From: Alkalihalobacillus pseudalcaliphilus
GTDB lineage: Bacteria > Bacillota > Bacilli > Bacillales > Bacillaceae_D
Length of the DNA: 64,000 nt
NCBI GenBank assembly: GCA_001038565.1
Contig: LFJO01000010.1
Span: forward strand, 154,759-218,758
Direction of reading: 5' to 3'
Part shown: piece by piece, positions 47,592 through 58,007 of the stretch
Layout of the letters: every line of letters starts with the position of its first letter
Numbering within the stretch: position 1 is the first letter of the stretch
Made by a program: the position numbers and the translations under genes
The notes under the pieces: model-generated
What the model was told of the DNA's origin: nothing
Databases searched by the model: none
What the model saw: only the letters and a program-made list of their open reading frames with translations

Positions 47592-48677
47592 CTAATTAAT
47601 ATAATCCGCAATACCATCCGCTATTGATTTAGCGACTTGATCTTGGTATTGTTCGGTAACGATGATTTGGGCATCGTGTTGGTTGCTTACAAAACCTAAT
47701 TCTAATAGGATAGCAGGCGCCATACTCTCTCTGATTACTTTAAAAGGCACTTGTTTAATACCTCGATCGTGTAGTGGAAGTCCTGAGCGATTGGATGCAT
47801 GAATCGATTCTGCTAATGGTAATGAAGGAGTGGAGTAATAATAAGTAGTAAACCCATTAGCTGCAGGCTCTAATGAAGAGTCATAATGGATACTGATGAC
47901 AGCATCGGATTGCTGTTTATTTGCAATGGCAACTCTCTCATCTAATGTAACGGTCACATCACTGTTTCTTGTTGCGACAACATGGGCTCCACGTTGTTCA
48001 AGTTCAGCTACCACTTTATTCGCTGTTTGTAACACGATGGTTTTCTCGAAAATATGTTTGAATCCTATTGCTCCGGGGTCTCGACCGCCATGTCCAGGGT
48101 CAATCACGATCGTATAACCATTCAAGTTATTTGAATGACCTGTTTGTGTTCGATTTGGTTCCTGTGATGCTGGTTTTTCTGTTAACCAAGAGGCAATCCA
48201 GCCAGTTTCAGCATCATTTACTCGAATTTGTAGCCAATCATTTTCTTTATGTAACACTTGAAATTCGTTACCTATATTTGCTGAACCTATTACTTGGCTG
48301 TTAATGGAAGGCGCAGAACGAATGATGCTATTTTCACGCTGTATGGTCACAACGTCTTTATGAGTGTTATCGTTTAAGTCTAAACTTCCTTGTACGGGTG
48401 CTAAATAATAACTTGCAACCCAGGCAACCTCTCCCTGGTAATAGGTTTGTATCCAACCGAACTGTTCGTTAAAAGAAACTAGTTGATCCCCCTTTTTTAA
48501 TTGTCCAACTATGTCACTTGTCCCAGAAGGTTCACTGCGCAGATTGAGAGTTTGAGAGATTACTTCATATTTTTCTGAGGCGTTGGCTACTACCGATTCG
48601 TTTAAAGAAAAGACAAAGAATAAGAAAAGGGCTCCCGCACAAATCAAAAAATGAGACATAATGTGTCTATTAAACAT
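47592..48677 (-). CDS. N-acetylmuramoyl-L-alanine amidase with two SH3b domains
   Basis: A 361-residue exported wall hydrolase. After a signal peptide (cleavage near VVANA) there are two bacterial SH3 domains (about 35-95 and 108-170; SQTLNLRSEPSG, NSIIRSAPSIN) that bind the wall. An Amidase_3 domain spans about 185-360 with VIDPGHGGRDPGAIG, the zinc His and Glu of this fold, ISIHYDSS and LLELGFVSNQHDA. The ATG at 48677 is seven bases after AGGAGG; the frame also opens two codons earlier with TTG. Confidence 0.92.
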   Translation of the reverse strand: MFNRHIMSHFLICAGALFLFFVFSLNESVVANASEKYEVISQTLNLRSEPSGTSDIVGQLKKGDQLVSFNEQFGWIQTYYQGEVAWVASYYLAPVQGSLDLNDNTHKDVVTIQRENSIIRSAPSINSQVIGSANIGNEFQVLHKENDWLQIRVNDAETGWIASWLTEKPASQEPNRTQTGHSNNLNGYTIVIDPGHGGRDPGAIGFKHIFEKTIVLQTANKVVAELEQRGAHVVATRNSDVTVTLDERVAIANKQQSDAVISIHYDSSLEPAANGFTTYYYSTPSLPLAESIHASNRSGLPLHDRGIKQVPFKVIRESMAPAILLELGFVSNQHDAQIIVTEQYQDQVAKSIADGIADYIN

Positions 48678-48889
48678 GATCAATCCTCCTAGTCTATGAT
48701 TTATTAGGAGCTTACCCGTTCCAAACCTTCGTGTAACAGTTTAAGTAGAATAACCCCTTCATTACCTAGAAAGTTAAGTCTCACTCTAGGTCTTAAACAT
48801 GTAAAAGTGATAGAGTGAAAAAGTCATTCCTTTTGCCTAGTAAAAAGTCGATGTGCATACCCGAAGCTAAATTTGACACAATTTTTATA

Positions 48890-48918
48890 TTGAAAATTGG
48901 GCATTTACTAGGTATATT
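48890..48918 (+). promoter_or_regulatory. Promoter of the glucoamylase-family gene
   Basis: TTGAAA (48890-48895), 17 bases, TATATT (48913-48918). The operator at 48955-48970 would lie about 35 bases into the transcript. Confidence 0.6.
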
Positions 48919-48954
48919 TAATGTATGCGGTTACAAGTAACTCTTTGTCTATTA

Positions 48955-48970
48955 ATTTAAACGTTTCAAT
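48955..48970. promoter_or_regulatory. LacI-type operator 1
   Basis: ATTTAAACGTTTCAAT differs by two bases from the perfect ATTGAAACGTTTCAAT found at 50433 and 51511. The arms do not align with the cre arm TGWAARC, so it is more likely the site of the local LacI protein. Confidence 0.65.
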
Positions 48971-49011
48971 TATAAGGAGGCGATTTCAAAACAAATGATG
49001 GAGGGTGTCCG

Positions 49012-50379
49012 TTGAATAAAAAGCTAGTTGTTGTTTTAGTCGGTATGATCGGGATCGTAGGATTTTTGTTTTATTGGTTGTATCAGCAAGAGCAAAAAGA
49101 AGAGGCTAATCAAGTAGATTCTAGTATAAGTGGCTATGATGAGCTTATGGAGTTGGCTCGAGATACGTATGCTTTTTTTGTGGAATTTACAGATGAGCGG
49201 ACTGGATTAACAGCAGATCGTGTTGATTTATTTGATGGGGAAGATGTATATGAACAAACATCCCCGACGAATATAGCGATGTATGCTTTAAGTCTGGTTG
49301 GCGCTGTTGAGTTAGGTTTTGAAACGAAGGGCCAAGCAAGTGAGAAGATAGCGATTCTGCTGAACACATTGGATGAAATGAAAACGTGGAACGGCTTATA
49401 TTATAATTGGTACTATACACATAATGGAGAATTGATGAATGATTGGGGTCAGTTCATTTCAACGGTGGATAACGGGTGGTTAACGGCAGCCTTAATGGTG
49501 GTAAGTGAGTATTTTCCTGAGCATGATGGGCAAGCGGAACAGCTCGTCTCCAATATGGATTACTCGAAACTTTACAGCAAGTCAGTTGGACAATTTCATG
49601 GTGGTTATGATGTCGCTGAAGGCAAACTAACCGATCACCATTACGGCCTTCTTTATTCAGAAACGAGAATTACGAGCTATGTAGCGATAGGGAAAGAGGA
49701 TGTACCACAGGAACATTGGTGGAAGTTATATCGTACATTCTTACCTGAGGATACGTGGCAAGCACAAGTTCCTACAGGTGACTATGTGAAATACGATGGC
49801 CATTCTATTTATCAAGGTCATTACGAGTATGAAGGGATTCAGTATGTACCAAGTTGGGGAGGAAGTATGTTTGAGGCCTTAATGCCAGCCTTACTTATTG
49901 ATGAAAAATCACTTGCTCCTCAAGGGTTAGGGTACAATAATGAACAGCATGTAAAAGCTCAAATTAAATATGCTGAGCTTAATGACTGGGACATTTGGGG
50001 GTTTTCACCCGCAGCTATTGAAGGAAATTACTTAGAATTTGGTGTACCCGTTCTAGGTGCAGGTGAAGGTTATCCTGACAACGGAACCGTTACTTCACAC
50101 GCATCCTTGCTTGCGTTAGAATATGCATTCGAAGAAGTTTTAAGCAATGTAGCGACATTGAAAGAGTACGGTGCATATGGTGAATTTGGTTTATACGATA
50201 CGGTAAGTATCCAATCAGGCAAGGTTCACCAAACATACTTAGCACTTGATCAAGGGATGATCCTAGCATCAATTGTCAATTATTTAACGGATGGTAGGTT
50301 ACGTCACTACTTTCATCAACATGATGCTGGCGAAAAACCGATGCATTTATTAAAGGAAGAACAATTTATCCTCGAATAA
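49012..50379 (+). CDS. Membrane-anchored glucoamylase-family protein (PF10091/GH144- or GH189-like)
   Basis: A 455-residue protein with an N-terminal signal anchor (residues 5-23) and an outer (alpha/alpha)6-like domain. TSPTNIAMYALSLVGAVELG, YNWYYTHNG, FISTVDNGW, SWGGSMFEALMPALL, WGFSPAA and LALDQGMILASIVNYL follow, in order, the motifs I know from the glycoamylase domain of cyclic beta-1,2-glucan synthases and from GH144 beta-1,2-glucanases. It is therefore probably a hydrolase or transglycosylase of beta-1,2-glucan or a similar glycan; the substrate is inference. Acidic catalytic residues cannot be fixed by eye. Start is TTG 49012 after GGAGGGTG. It shares an operator with the LacI gene and transporter genes after it. 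Confidence 0.72.
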   Translation: MNKKLVVVLVGMIGIVGFLFYWLYQQEQKEEANQVDSSISGYDELMELARDTYAFFVEFTDERTGLTADRVDLFDGEDVYEQTSPTNIAMYALSLVGAVELGFETKGQASEKIAILLNTLDEMKTWNGLYYNWYYTHNGELMNDWGQFISTVDNGWLTAALMVVSEYFPEHDGQAEQLVSNMDYSKLYSKSVGQFHGGYDVAEGKLTDHHYGLLYSETRITSYVAIGKEDVPQEHWWKLYRTFLPEDTWQAQVPTGDYVKYDGHSIYQGHYEYEGIQYVPSWGGSMFEALMPALLIDEKSLAPQGLGYNNEQHVKAQIKYAELNDWDIWGFSPAAIEGNYLEFGVPVLGAGEGYPDNGTVTSHASLLALEYAFEEVLSNVATLKEYGAYGEFGLYDTVSIQSGKVHQTYLALDQGMILASIVNYLTDGRLRHYFHQHDAGEKPMHLLKEEQFILE

Positions 50380-50400
50380 AAGTAATTTTTGAAAACGCTA

Positions 50401-50429
50401 TTGTATTCGTTTTCACCATCGTATATAAT
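50401..50429 (+). promoter_or_regulatory. Promoter of the second LacI gene
   Basis: TTGTAT (50401-50406), 17 bases, TATAAT (50424-50429). The operator 50433-50448 covers the expected start of transcription, so the regulator probably represses itself. TGAAAACG ... CGTTTTCA (50391-50414 area) forms another spaced dyad around the -35. Confidence 0.65.
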
Positions 50430-50432
50430 TTA

Positions 50433-50448
50433 ATTGAAACGTTTCAAT
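50433..50448. promoter_or_regulatory. LacI-type operator 2
   Basis: ATTGAAACGTTTCAAT is a perfect 16-base palindrome just after the -10 box of the regulator promoter. Confidence 0.75.
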
Positions 50449-50488
50449 AGATTGAAATGGTTTAGATTATGACAAAGAGGTTAGAGCA

Positions 50489-51457
50489 TTGCCAACATTA
50501 AAAGATGTCGCAAAAAAAGCCAGTGTAAGTATCGCAACAGCTTCATATGCGATCAATGGAAGCAAGCTAATTACAGAAGAGACTAGAAAAAAAGTGTTAC
50601 AAGCTGCAAAGGAGATCGGTTATCGGCCTAATGGTGTTGCCAAAAATCTTAAGAAAAACCGCAGTGAGATAATTGGCCTCTTTCTTAGTGGCTTTACCGG
50701 ACCGTTCTTTAATGAGCTTCTAGAAGGAATTCAAGATGTTGTGATACAACGAGGATATGAAATGGTCGTTTGTGCAACAGTTGACAAACATCGCTTACTG
50801 ATTGAAAAGCATGTCGATGGTGCGATTATCTTAAACTATCATATTTCCGACCAATTGGTAGAGGATATTGCCCAAACGGGACTCCCTATGATCTTATTAG
50901 ATAGGGAAATTTCTTCTGAGAATACGCAAAATGTAATTTTACCGAATGAAGAAGGGATTACGTATTCAGTAGAACATCTTGTTCAAAAAGGGCATAAACG
51001 CATTGGTTTTATCGCGGGTGCGGATGATTCTTATGATGGTGAAACGCGTCTAAAAGGTTTTAGGAAAGCGATGAAAACCCATGGCCTCATATTTCATGAA
51101 GAGGATTTAATTCGTGCAGATTTTACCGAAATAAGTGGCTTATTAAGTATGAAGCACTATTTACACAGTTATCAAGATTATCCAACTGCTTTTATTTCAG
51201 CCAATGATGAAATGGCGATGGGAGCCATCAAGGCGGCCAAGGAACATGGCATGAGTATCCCTGATGATATGGCTTTTATTGGCTTTGATGATATTGCTTT
51301 GGCTTCATACTTTCAACCGCCTTTAACGACTGTTCGAGTGCAAAAGAAGCAGTGGGGTATGGAAGCAGCTAATCGCTTATTTGACATGTTGGAAGGTAAA
51401 AAGGCAAGTGTTAGCCATTCTGTTCCAATCGAGTTTATTGAGCGTCAAACTACTTAG
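50489..51457 (+). CDS. LacI-family regulator of the 49-64 kb locus
   Basis: A 322-residue repressor. HTH at LKDVAKKASVSIATASYAING with hinge-helix residues RPNGVAKNLK, then a sugar-binding sensor with RHGxxR-type GHKRIGFIAG, DGETRLKGF and FIGFDDIALASYFQPPLTTV. It starts at TTG 50489, eight bases after AAAGAGG. Two perfect operator copies flank it and a third lies before 49012, which suggests that it controls the whole locus. Confidence 0.9.
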   Translation: MPTLKDVAKKASVSIATASYAINGSKLITEETRKKVLQAAKEIGYRPNGVAKNLKKNRSEIIGLFLSGFTGPFFNELLEGIQDVVIQRGYEMVVCATVDKHRLLIEKHVDGAIILNYHISDQLVEDIAQTGLPMILLDREISSENTQNVILPNEEGITYSVEHLVQKGHKRIGFIAGADDSYDGETRLKGFRKAMKTHGLIFHEEDLIRADFTEISGLLSMKHYLHSYQDYPTAFISANDEMAMGAIKAAKEHGMSIPDDMAFIGFDDIALASYFQPPLTTVRVQKKQWGMEAANRLFDMLEGKKASVSHSVPIEFIERQTT

Positions 51458-51508
51458 TTCATAAAGAACAACTCATACAGAAAGATAAAATATCTTCTGT
51501 ATTGCCTT

Positions 51509-51558
51509 TAATTGAAACGTTTCAATTATTTGAACTTTTTTACATTTTTATGTTAAAT
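51509..51558 (+). promoter_or_regulatory. LacI-type operator 3 and promoter of the transporter operon
   Basis: AATTGAAACGTTTCAATT lies within a perfect 20-base palindrome at 51509-51528. It ends just before a promoter TTGAAC (51530-51535), 17 bases, TTAAAT (51553-51558). An untranslated leader of about 150 bases follows. Confidence 0.65.
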
Positions 51559-51721
51559 TTTCTGACATTAAACGCAAACAATAGAATGAAATGTCATTCA
51601 AACGACCATAACACAAACGTATGACTGTAAAGCATCATATATGGTAGGAGCGAGATTGATTGTATGTTCGCATCTCATCGCAGCAATTTCAATTAAAACG
51701 ATATGAAAAGGAGCAAAAACA

Positions 51722-53110
51722 ATGAAGAAAAAAGCACTTGCTTTATTAACAGCAACAGCAATGCTAGCATTAGCTGCTTGTGGTAACGACGATAGTAATG
51801 ATACAAACAATGACAGCACGTCCCCTGATGGAGGAGATGAGCAAGTAACACTTTCTGTTGCAAGCTGGACGTTCGGTACAGAACAAGATTACAACCTTGA
51901 AAGAGCGATGATTGACGCTTTTGAAGAAGAATATCCACATATCACGGTTGAAATTGATGAATCTATTGATGGTGCAGATTGGAATGGTTCATTATCAACT
52001 GCGGCAAGTGCAGGGAATATGCCAGATTTATTCATGCTTGCACAAGTACCAACAGGATTATCGAACGATTGGTTATTACCATTAAATGAAGTGACTGAAG
52101 GCGACGCGGATTTTGATAATATTCCAGAAGCGGTTAGACAAGCGGTAACGTATGATGAGCAAGCTTACGCAATTCCAGCAGCTCAACATTTCTTAGGATA
52201 TTTTGTAAACAAAGATTTATTTGAAGAAGCGAATTTAGACGCACCAAGTTTAGGTATGAGTCTTGATGATTTTACTGATGCCGTTCGTTCTATTACAAAC
52301 ATTAACAGTGGAACGGTAGGACTGAATCATCCACATACGATTTTAGACTGGTATCCAGCTGCGGCAAATGAAGATTTAAGTTGGTACACATACAGTGATG
52401 AATCAGGATTTAATATCAGTTCAAATGAGTTTATTGCGGGTGTGAATTTAGCCAATTCGTTTATGTCAAATGATTATAATTATGAGACTTTATCAGAAGA
52501 TCAGAAAGCAAGCTTTAATGGTGAAGATGAAAATGAAGTTTGGTTTAACGGTGGAATCGCCTTCAAATGGGATGGTTCTTATGCAGCAGGAATCTTTGGT
52601 GAAACAGCAACGTTTGATTGGGACTTCGTTGGTATTCCTGGTGACCGTGTCGTAATGACAAATGACTTCTTTGGTATCGCACAAAGCACTGATCACCCAG
52701 AAGAAGCTTATCTTTTAGCAAAATGGTTATCATTTGGTGAAGATGGATTCATGAAGCGTATGGAATTAGTAGATGGTGAAGAAGGTTATAGCTTAAGTTC
52801 ATTACCGATGACAACGAATCAAACGGTTTTAGATTCTTACTTTGAAAGAGTTCCTGTAGAAGGAATTAAACAAGCTTATGAAAATATAGACCAAGCTGTA
52901 GTGGAACCTGTTAAAACTGTGCCTGGTTATGTACAAGCTCGTTGGGAAGCACCAACTGGTATTTCAGTAGGTGAAGAAGCGAATGCAAGTATTGCAGCTT
53001 TATTAGATGCAGCTGTTCGTGGAGAAATCAATATTGAAGATTACGCAAGTCAAATTAATGAATTAGCAAATCAAAAGTATGAAGAAGGACTTCAAGCTAT
53101 TAGTGAATAG
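51722..53110 (+). CDS. Carbohydrate-binding lipoprotein of an ABC importer
   Basis: A 462-residue family 1 binding protein. Lipobox LAAC with Cys20, an Asp/Asn linker, then the two-lobe domain (VASWTFGTEQDYN; MPDLFMLAQVPTG; YAIPAAQHFLGYFVNKDLFEEA; FKWDGSYAAGIF). AAAGGAG precedes the ATG. Ligand unknown; it is the first gene of the operon under operator 3 and probably serves one of the permease pairs after it. Confidence 0.87.
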   Translation: MKKKALALLTATAMLALAACGNDDSNDTNNDSTSPDGGDEQVTLSVASWTFGTEQDYNLERAMIDAFEEEYPHITVEIDESIDGADWNGSLSTAASAGNMPDLFMLAQVPTGLSNDWLLPLNEVTEGDADFDNIPEAVRQAVTYDEQAYAIPAAQHFLGYFVNKDLFEEANLDAPSLGMSLDDFTDAVRSITNINSGTVGLNHPHTILDWYPAAANEDLSWYTYSDESGFNISSNEFIAGVNLANSFMSNDYNYETLSEDQKASFNGEDENEVWFNGGIAFKWDGSYAAGIFGETATFDWDFVGIPGDRVVMTNDFFGIAQSTDHPEEAYLLAKWLSFGEDGFMKRMELVDGEEGYSLSSLPMTTNQTVLDSYFERVPVEGIKQAYENIDQAVVEPVKTVPGYVQARWEAPTGISVGEEANASIAALLDAAVRGEINIEDYASQINELANQKYEEGLQAISE

Positions 53111-53123
53111 GTTATACGATACC

Positions 53124-53147
53124 CAGGGGCTAGAGCCCCTGAGTTTT
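53124..53147 (+). terminator. Stem-loop after the binding-lipoprotein gene
   Basis: CAGGGGC and GCCCCTG pair around TAGA, followed by AGTTTTATA. The short U-run suggests partial termination or mRNA protection, giving more binding protein than permease. Confidence 0.6.
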
Positions 53148-53259
53148 ATATATCTATTTAGGCCATAACGAGCATTCAAACGGTTGATGTTCGCTCGGAA
53201 AAATCTGAATACTCCTATAACCAACTAGGAGTAGCTTTTAGAAATTAGGAGGTATAACG

Positions 53260-56202
53260 ATGAAATCTAAGATATTGTTGTGGTCGTTCATCTTATTATT
53301 CTTTTCACCACATTTTGTGGCTGTTGCAGATGAGGCAGATGGGGCCGTTGAAACGACTGCACAAGTCATAGAACAAAACTACCACCTAACCCTTGAAGAA
53401 TGGAAGAATCAAGGGATTGATAGCACAGAACCATTTTTTCAGGCTATCAACCCTTCTTCTTTTATAATGGAAGATCGTCAGCAGTTAGTTGAGTCTTCGG
53501 ATAGTGAAGGCTATGGAGATCGTGTTTTCTATTGGCATAATCAAGAGTCCGTGGTTGTTGAAGTAGAAGTTGAGGAAGAAGGTTTATACGAGTTAAGTTT
53601 TGATTATTATCCTTTAGGAGATTTAATTGTGCCGATAGAAGGTGCGATCGAAGTGAACGGAGAGTACCCGTTTTTTGAGAGTAGGAGAATTGTCTTTCCG
53701 GTTAACTGGCAAAATGAAAGTAATGACTTTGATATAGACCGTTTTGGTAATGAAATTATCCCGAAACAAGTTCCACAGGAAGAATGGCATCACATTAAAG
53801 CATTAGATTCTAGCCATATGCAAAGCCGTCCTTTGAAGTTTCATTTAGAAGCAGGCAGCAATGAAATTCAACTTGAAAATTTACGTGGGGAACTATTGTT
53901 AGGGGATGTTTTTGTTACATCAGTAACAGATACTCCTACATATGAACAATATTTACAAGATGGAAAAGGATTAGCTTTTGAAGGCGATTATCTTACTTTT
54001 GAAGCAGAATATCCTTTTTATAAGAATAGCTCTTATGTTCGTCCAACATCTGTCCAAGATCCTTCTGTTGTCCCGTACGAAAGTGATCGTCAGTTATTAA
54101 ATACGTTTGGTGGCGATTCGTGGATGAAGCCGGGGCAAAAAGCAACGTGGGAAGTGGAAGTACCTGAAGCCGGCTATTATCAATTAACATTGAAGGTGAA
54201 ACAGAACATCGGAACGAGTGCGATTAGCTATCGTACATTATCAATCAATGGGGACATTCCATTTTTAGAGGTTGAGCAATACCCTTTTAGTAATCGAAGT
54301 GAGTGGTATAACGAAACATTTAGTCATGAAAACGGAGAACCATTTTATTTCTTTTTTGAAGAAGGAAAAAATGAAATTACGTTAGAGGCAGATGCAACTC
54401 CTAACGCCCGAGTATTACGAACGATAGACGAAGTAATGGCTGGTATTGAAGAATTATCACTCGATATACGTAAGCTAACGGGGAATCAGCAAGACCGTTC
54501 AAGAGATTGGGTTATCAGTGATTATATCCCTGGAATCGATGTAAGATTAACAGAATGGGCCAAAATGTTAGAGGTAGAAGTGAGCTATTTAGAAGAGATG
54601 AATGATGGAAATGAGACAACATCGATTACGTCGATGCGTATGGCGATTGATAAGCTCTTAACGTTAGCAAAAGAGCCGGATCGTATTCCTAGTCAAATGT
54701 CTCAACTTTCAGAAGGATCAAATTCATCGGCCCAGCTTTTAGGAAATATTATTCAAACGCTGCAAGCCCAGCCGTTAACAATTGACCGCTTTTACCTCCA
54801 TACGAGTGATGACTTACCAAAAGCGGAAGCAGGTTGGTGGACAAAATCGAAGGAGTCAGTTGTTCGTTTCATTAACTCATTTAGGCAGGATAATTTAGCG
54901 ATGGGTAATGTTTCGGATCAGACTGTTGAGATTTGGGTGAATCGACCTCGACAATATGTTGAGCTTTTACAAAATATGGCCGACCAAAACTTCACACCTG
55001 AAACAGGAATTGAAGTGAAATTTTCACTTATGCCAGATGAAGGAAAGTTAATCTTGGCTAGTGCTGCAGATACTCAACCTGACTTAGCAATCGGAATAAG
55101 TAATTGGTTACCGTATGAATTGGCTATTCGTGGGGCGGCGGTTGATTTAAGGCAATTTGAAGAGTTCAAAGAGCTTGGTCAGGAGTTTTCCCCTGGAGCA
55201 TTCTTGCCCTATATCGTAGAAGATGGCTTATACGCATTACCAGAAACACAAGATTTTAATGTTCAATTCTATCGTCGCGATATTATGGAAGCTCTCGATA
55301 TTCCTATACCCGATACATGGGATGATGTAACCTCTATTTTGCCTGAATTACAGAGGTATGGGTTTAATTATTACACACCTATTGCTGGTGCTGTTGCTTT
55401 TAAGCCATTCCAAACGACCGCTCCGTTTATTTATCAGCATGGTGGCGACTTATACGAGTCGGACGGAATCGGAACAACGATTGATAGTGAAGAATCGTTA
55501 CAAGGTATTCAATTTATGTCGGAATTAAATACGTTATATAGTACACCATTACAAGTTCCTAACTTTTATAACCATTTCCGTTATTCAACTTTGCCAATTG
55601 GTATCGCTAACTTTGAAACGTATGTGCAACTTACTGCAGCTGCACCTGAAATTTCAGGATGGTGGGAGCTATCACCTCATCCGGGTGTGGAGCAAGAAGA
55701 TGGCAATGTCGCGAGATGGGCGATGGGTTCTGGACAGTCAGCGATGATTTTTGAAGGTAGTGATTTGCAGGACGAAGCTTGGCAAGTTTTAAAATGGTGG
55801 ATGTCAAGTGAAGTTCAAACAGAGTTTGCAACTAGTTTACAGACATTATATGGCCCTGAATATATGTGGAATACAGCCAATATCGTTTCTTTTGGACAAT
55901 TACCATTACCACAGGAGCATAAAGATGTTGTGTTGGAACAATGGGAGTATTTAAAAGAGGTGCCAAAAACTCCTTATGCTTATATGGTTGAGCGTGAAAT
56001 TAGTAATGTGTGGAATACGATCGTTTTTGATGGTGAAACGACACGTTCAGCTGTTGATGATGCCGTCGTTAATATTGATAGAGAAATGCGTAGAAAGTTA
56101 GAGGAATTTGGATATATCGAAAATGGGCGTGTTGTAAAGCCATATCCAATCCCAACAATTGAACTGGTAGAAGGGTGGTTAGAAATAGATGAAGACAATT
56201 AG
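53260..56202 (+). CDS. 980-residue exported fusion: two carbohydrate-module-like domains and an ABC binding-protein domain
   Basis: A signal peptide (cleavage near FVAVA) without a lipobox Cys, so it is exported but not lipidated. Two related beta-rich domains lie at about residues 55-215 and 235-380; both have the pattern [20 protein letters not shown] / [15 protein letters not shown], as in galactose-binding-like CBMs. A helical linker (about 390-530) follows. A family 1 binding-protein domain spans about 560-900 ([59 protein letters not shown]). No membrane helix or anchor is seen at the C-terminus. It overlaps the next permease gene by 14 bases. The architecture is far larger than normal binding proteins (about 420). 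Confidence 0.78.
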   Translation: MKSKILLWSFILLFFSPHFVAVADEADGAVETTAQVIEQNYHLTLEEWKNQGIDSTEPFFQAINPSSFIMEDRQQLVESSDSEGYGDRVFYWHNQESVVVEVEVEEEGLYELSFDYYPLGDLIVPIEGAIEVNGEYPFFESRRIVFPVNWQNESNDFDIDRFGNEIIPKQVPQEEWHHIKALDSSHMQSRPLKFHLEAGSNEIQLENLRGELLLGDVFVTSVTDTPTYEQYLQDGKGLAFEGDYLTFEAEYPFYKNSSYVRPTSVQDPSVVPYESDRQLLNTFGGDSWMKPGQKATWEVEVPEAGYYQLTLKVKQNIGTSAISYRTLSINGDIPFLEVEQYPFSNRSEWYNETFSHENGEPFYFFFEEGKNEITLEADATPNARVLRTIDEVMAGIEELSLDIRKLTGNQQDRSRDWVISDYIPGIDVRLTEWAKMLEVEVSYLEEMNDGNETTSITSMRMAIDKLLTLAKEPDRIPSQMSQLSEGSNSSAQLLGNIIQTLQAQPLTIDRFYLHTSDDLPKAEAGWWTKSKESVVRFINSFRQDNLAMGNVSDQTVEIWVNRPRQYVELLQNMADQNFTPETGIEVKFSLMPDEGKLILASAADTQPDLAIGISNWLPYELAIRGAAVDLRQFEEFKELGQEFSPGAFLPYIVEDGLYALPETQDFNVQFYRRDIMEALDIPIPDTWDDVTSILPELQRYGFNYYTPIAGAVAFKPFQTTAPFIYQHGGDLYESDGIGTTIDSEESLQGIQFMSELNTLYSTPLQVPNFYNHFRYSTLPIGIANFETYVQLTAAAPEISGWWELSPHPGVEQEDGNVARWAMGSGQSAMIFEGSDLQDEAWQVLKWWMSSEVQTEFATSLQTLYGPEYMWNTANIVSFGQLPLPQEHKDVVLEQWEYLKEVPKTPYAYMVEREISNVWNTIVFDGETTRSAVDDAVVNIDREMRRKLEEFGYIENGRVVKPYPIPTIELVEGWLEIDEDN

Positions 56203-57079
56203 AAATCATAGTAGTACAGCGATATTTCTAGCCCCTTACTTATTACTATTTCTTATTTTTATCGTTTTGCCGGTTGTAGCGGCGATTGGATTATCGTTCA
56301 CGTATTTTAATGCTATCGAGACGCCTAGCTGGGTAGGTTTGAGTAACTATGTCAACCTGATGACTCAAGATGGGGTGTTTATGGAATACATCATTCCTAA
56401 TACCCTCATCTTTGCTTTAATTGTTGGGCCTGGTGGATACGTGCTTTCCTTTATCTTAGCGTGGATGCTCGCACAAATTTCCAAAATACCTAGAATGATA
56501 TTAGCACTGATAATTTACTCTCCATCGATGACTGCCGGTGTTGCGATGGGTGTTGTGTGGAGAATTATCTTTAGTGGTGATGAGACGGGTTATTTAAATA
56601 GTATGTTAATATCCATCGGGGCTGTCTTAGAGCCTGTTCAGTGGCTTCAATCACCTGAGCATTTGATGATGATTATGATTATTGTCACGATTTGGGGCAG
56701 TATGGGTGTCGGGTTCTTAGCGATGTTATCAGGAGTTTTAAATATTAATAAAGAAATCTATGAAGCAGCTTATATTGATGGAATAAAAAATAGATTCCAA
56801 GAAATCATTTATATTACGATTCCTTCTATGAAACCACAAATGTTGTTCGGTGCTGTAATGGCCGTAGTTGGTACATTTTCTGCAGGGGCGATTGGTGTTG
56901 AGTTATCTGGTGCTAATCCGACACCACAATATGCCGGGCAATTAATGGTTAACCACCTAGAGGATTATGGATTTATCCGTTATGAGATGGGATATGCCGC
57001 AGCCATTTCTGTTTGTTTACTTATCTTTATCTACTTATTTTCCAAAGTGGCATGGCGTTTATTTGGAGAAAAGGATTAG
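56189..57079 (+). CDS. Sugar ABC permease (MalF-like), first pair
   Basis: A 296-residue CUT1 permease with six helices and the EAA loop [23 protein letters not shown]. It lacks the extra N-terminal helices of GanP. It overlaps the 980-residue protein gene, so the two are coupled. Confidence 0.9.
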   Translation: MKTIRNHSSTAIFLAPYLLLFLIFIVLPVVAAIGLSFTYFNAIETPSWVGLSNYVNLMTQDGVFMEYIIPNTLIFALIVGPGGYVLSFILAWMLAQISKIPRMILALIIYSPSMTAGVAMGVVWRIIFSGDETGYLNSMLISIGAVLEPVQWLQSPEHLMMIMIIVTIWGSMGVGFLAMLSGVLNINKEIYEAAYIDGIKNRFQEIIYITIPSMKPQMLFGAVMAVVGTFSAGAIGVELSGANPTPQYAGQLMVNHLEDYGFIRYEMGYAAAISVCLLIFIYLFSKVAWRLFGEKD

Positions 57080-57112
57080 AGTAGTGGAATTTACGTATTA
57101 GGGGTGTATACA

Positions 57113-57988
57113 ATGTCATCTTTTCAAGGTACAAAAATCAATCCTAGTAAGTTTCACCGTAGCCAAATTAAGTTCTATCTATTTTTATTACCATTAGCTG
57201 TGTTTATGGCGCTGCCAATCATTTATATCTTTATGCACGCATTTAAACCACTTGATGAGTTATTTGCTTATCCACCCAGGTTTTTTGTTGAAAAACCAAC
57301 GATGCAAAATTTTGTGGATTTGTTTAGCATAACAAGCGCTACAGGTGTTCCTGTTTCTAGGTATTTATTTAACAGTTTAATTATCACAACAGCCGTCGTT
57401 ATATTAACGGTCTTAATTAGTACAATGGCTGGTTATGCGTTATCAAAAAAACGTTTTAAACTCAAGAAAACCATTTTTGAAATTAATACGTTAGCGTTAA
57501 TGTTTGTACCAGCTGCTGTAACGATTCCAAGATATTTATTAATGGATGAGATTGGTCTATTAGATAATTTCTTTGCTCATATTTTTCCTCTTTTAGCGAT
57601 GCCGGTCGGGCTGTTTTTGGTAAAACAATTTATTGACCAAATTCCAAATGAGCTCATTGAGGCGGCACAAATGGATGGAGCAACGGATTATCGGATTTTT
57701 TGGCAAATCGTTATGCCACTTGTAAAACCAGCAGTAGCCACTATTGCTATTCTTTCCTTCCAACTTGTTTGGAATAGTGTAGAGACTTCCGTTTTATATG
57801 TGAATGATGAAAATTTAAAAACGTTCAGTTTCTTTATGACAACACTTGCTTCCGATACAGGTAATACGGTTGCGGGACAAGGAATGGCGGCAGCGGCGTC
57901 ACTAGTGATGTTTGTTCCAAACTTAGTCATCTTTATTATTTTACAGAGTCAAGTCATGAATACGATGGCTCACTCAGGTATCAAATAA
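57113..57988 (+). CDS. Sugar ABC permease (MalG-like), first pair
   Basis: A 291-residue CUT1 permease with six helices and the EAA loop [23 protein letters not shown]. The ATG at 57113 is six bases after AGGGGTG; GTG 57104 overlaps that site. It pairs with the preceding permease. Confidence 0.9.
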   Translation: MSSFQGTKINPSKFHRSQIKFYLFLLPLAVFMALPIIYIFMHAFKPLDELFAYPPRFFVEKPTMQNFVDLFSITSATGVPVSRYLFNSLIITTAVVILTVLISTMAGYALSKKRFKLKKTIFEINTLALMFVPAAVTIPRYLLMDEIGLLDNFFAHIFPLLAMPVGLFLVKQFIDQIPNELIEAAQMDGATDYRIFWQIVMPLVKPAVATIAILSFQLVWNSVETSVLYVNDENLKTFSFFMTTLASDTGNTVAGQGMAAAASLVMFVPNLVIFIILQSQVMNTMAHSGIK

Positions 57989-58007
57989 CCAATAGGAGGT
58001 AGGGGAC

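Larger units (their letters stand above)
48678..49011. other. Divergent control region of the amidase and the glucoamylase-family gene
   Basis: These 334 bases separate divergent genes and contain the promoter (48890-48918) and operator (about 48955-48970) described below. A six-codon frame (ATG 48998 to TGA 49015) after AAGGAGG overlaps the TTG start of the next gene as TTGA and might couple translation; this is weak evidence. Confidence 0.5.

Noticed and set aside
48955-51528. Reading the three ATTGAAACGTTTCAAT sites as CcpA cre sites
   Set aside because: The arm spacing is off by one base from TGWAARCGYTWNCA; a dedicated LacI operator fits better, although CcpA cross-binding cannot be excluded.
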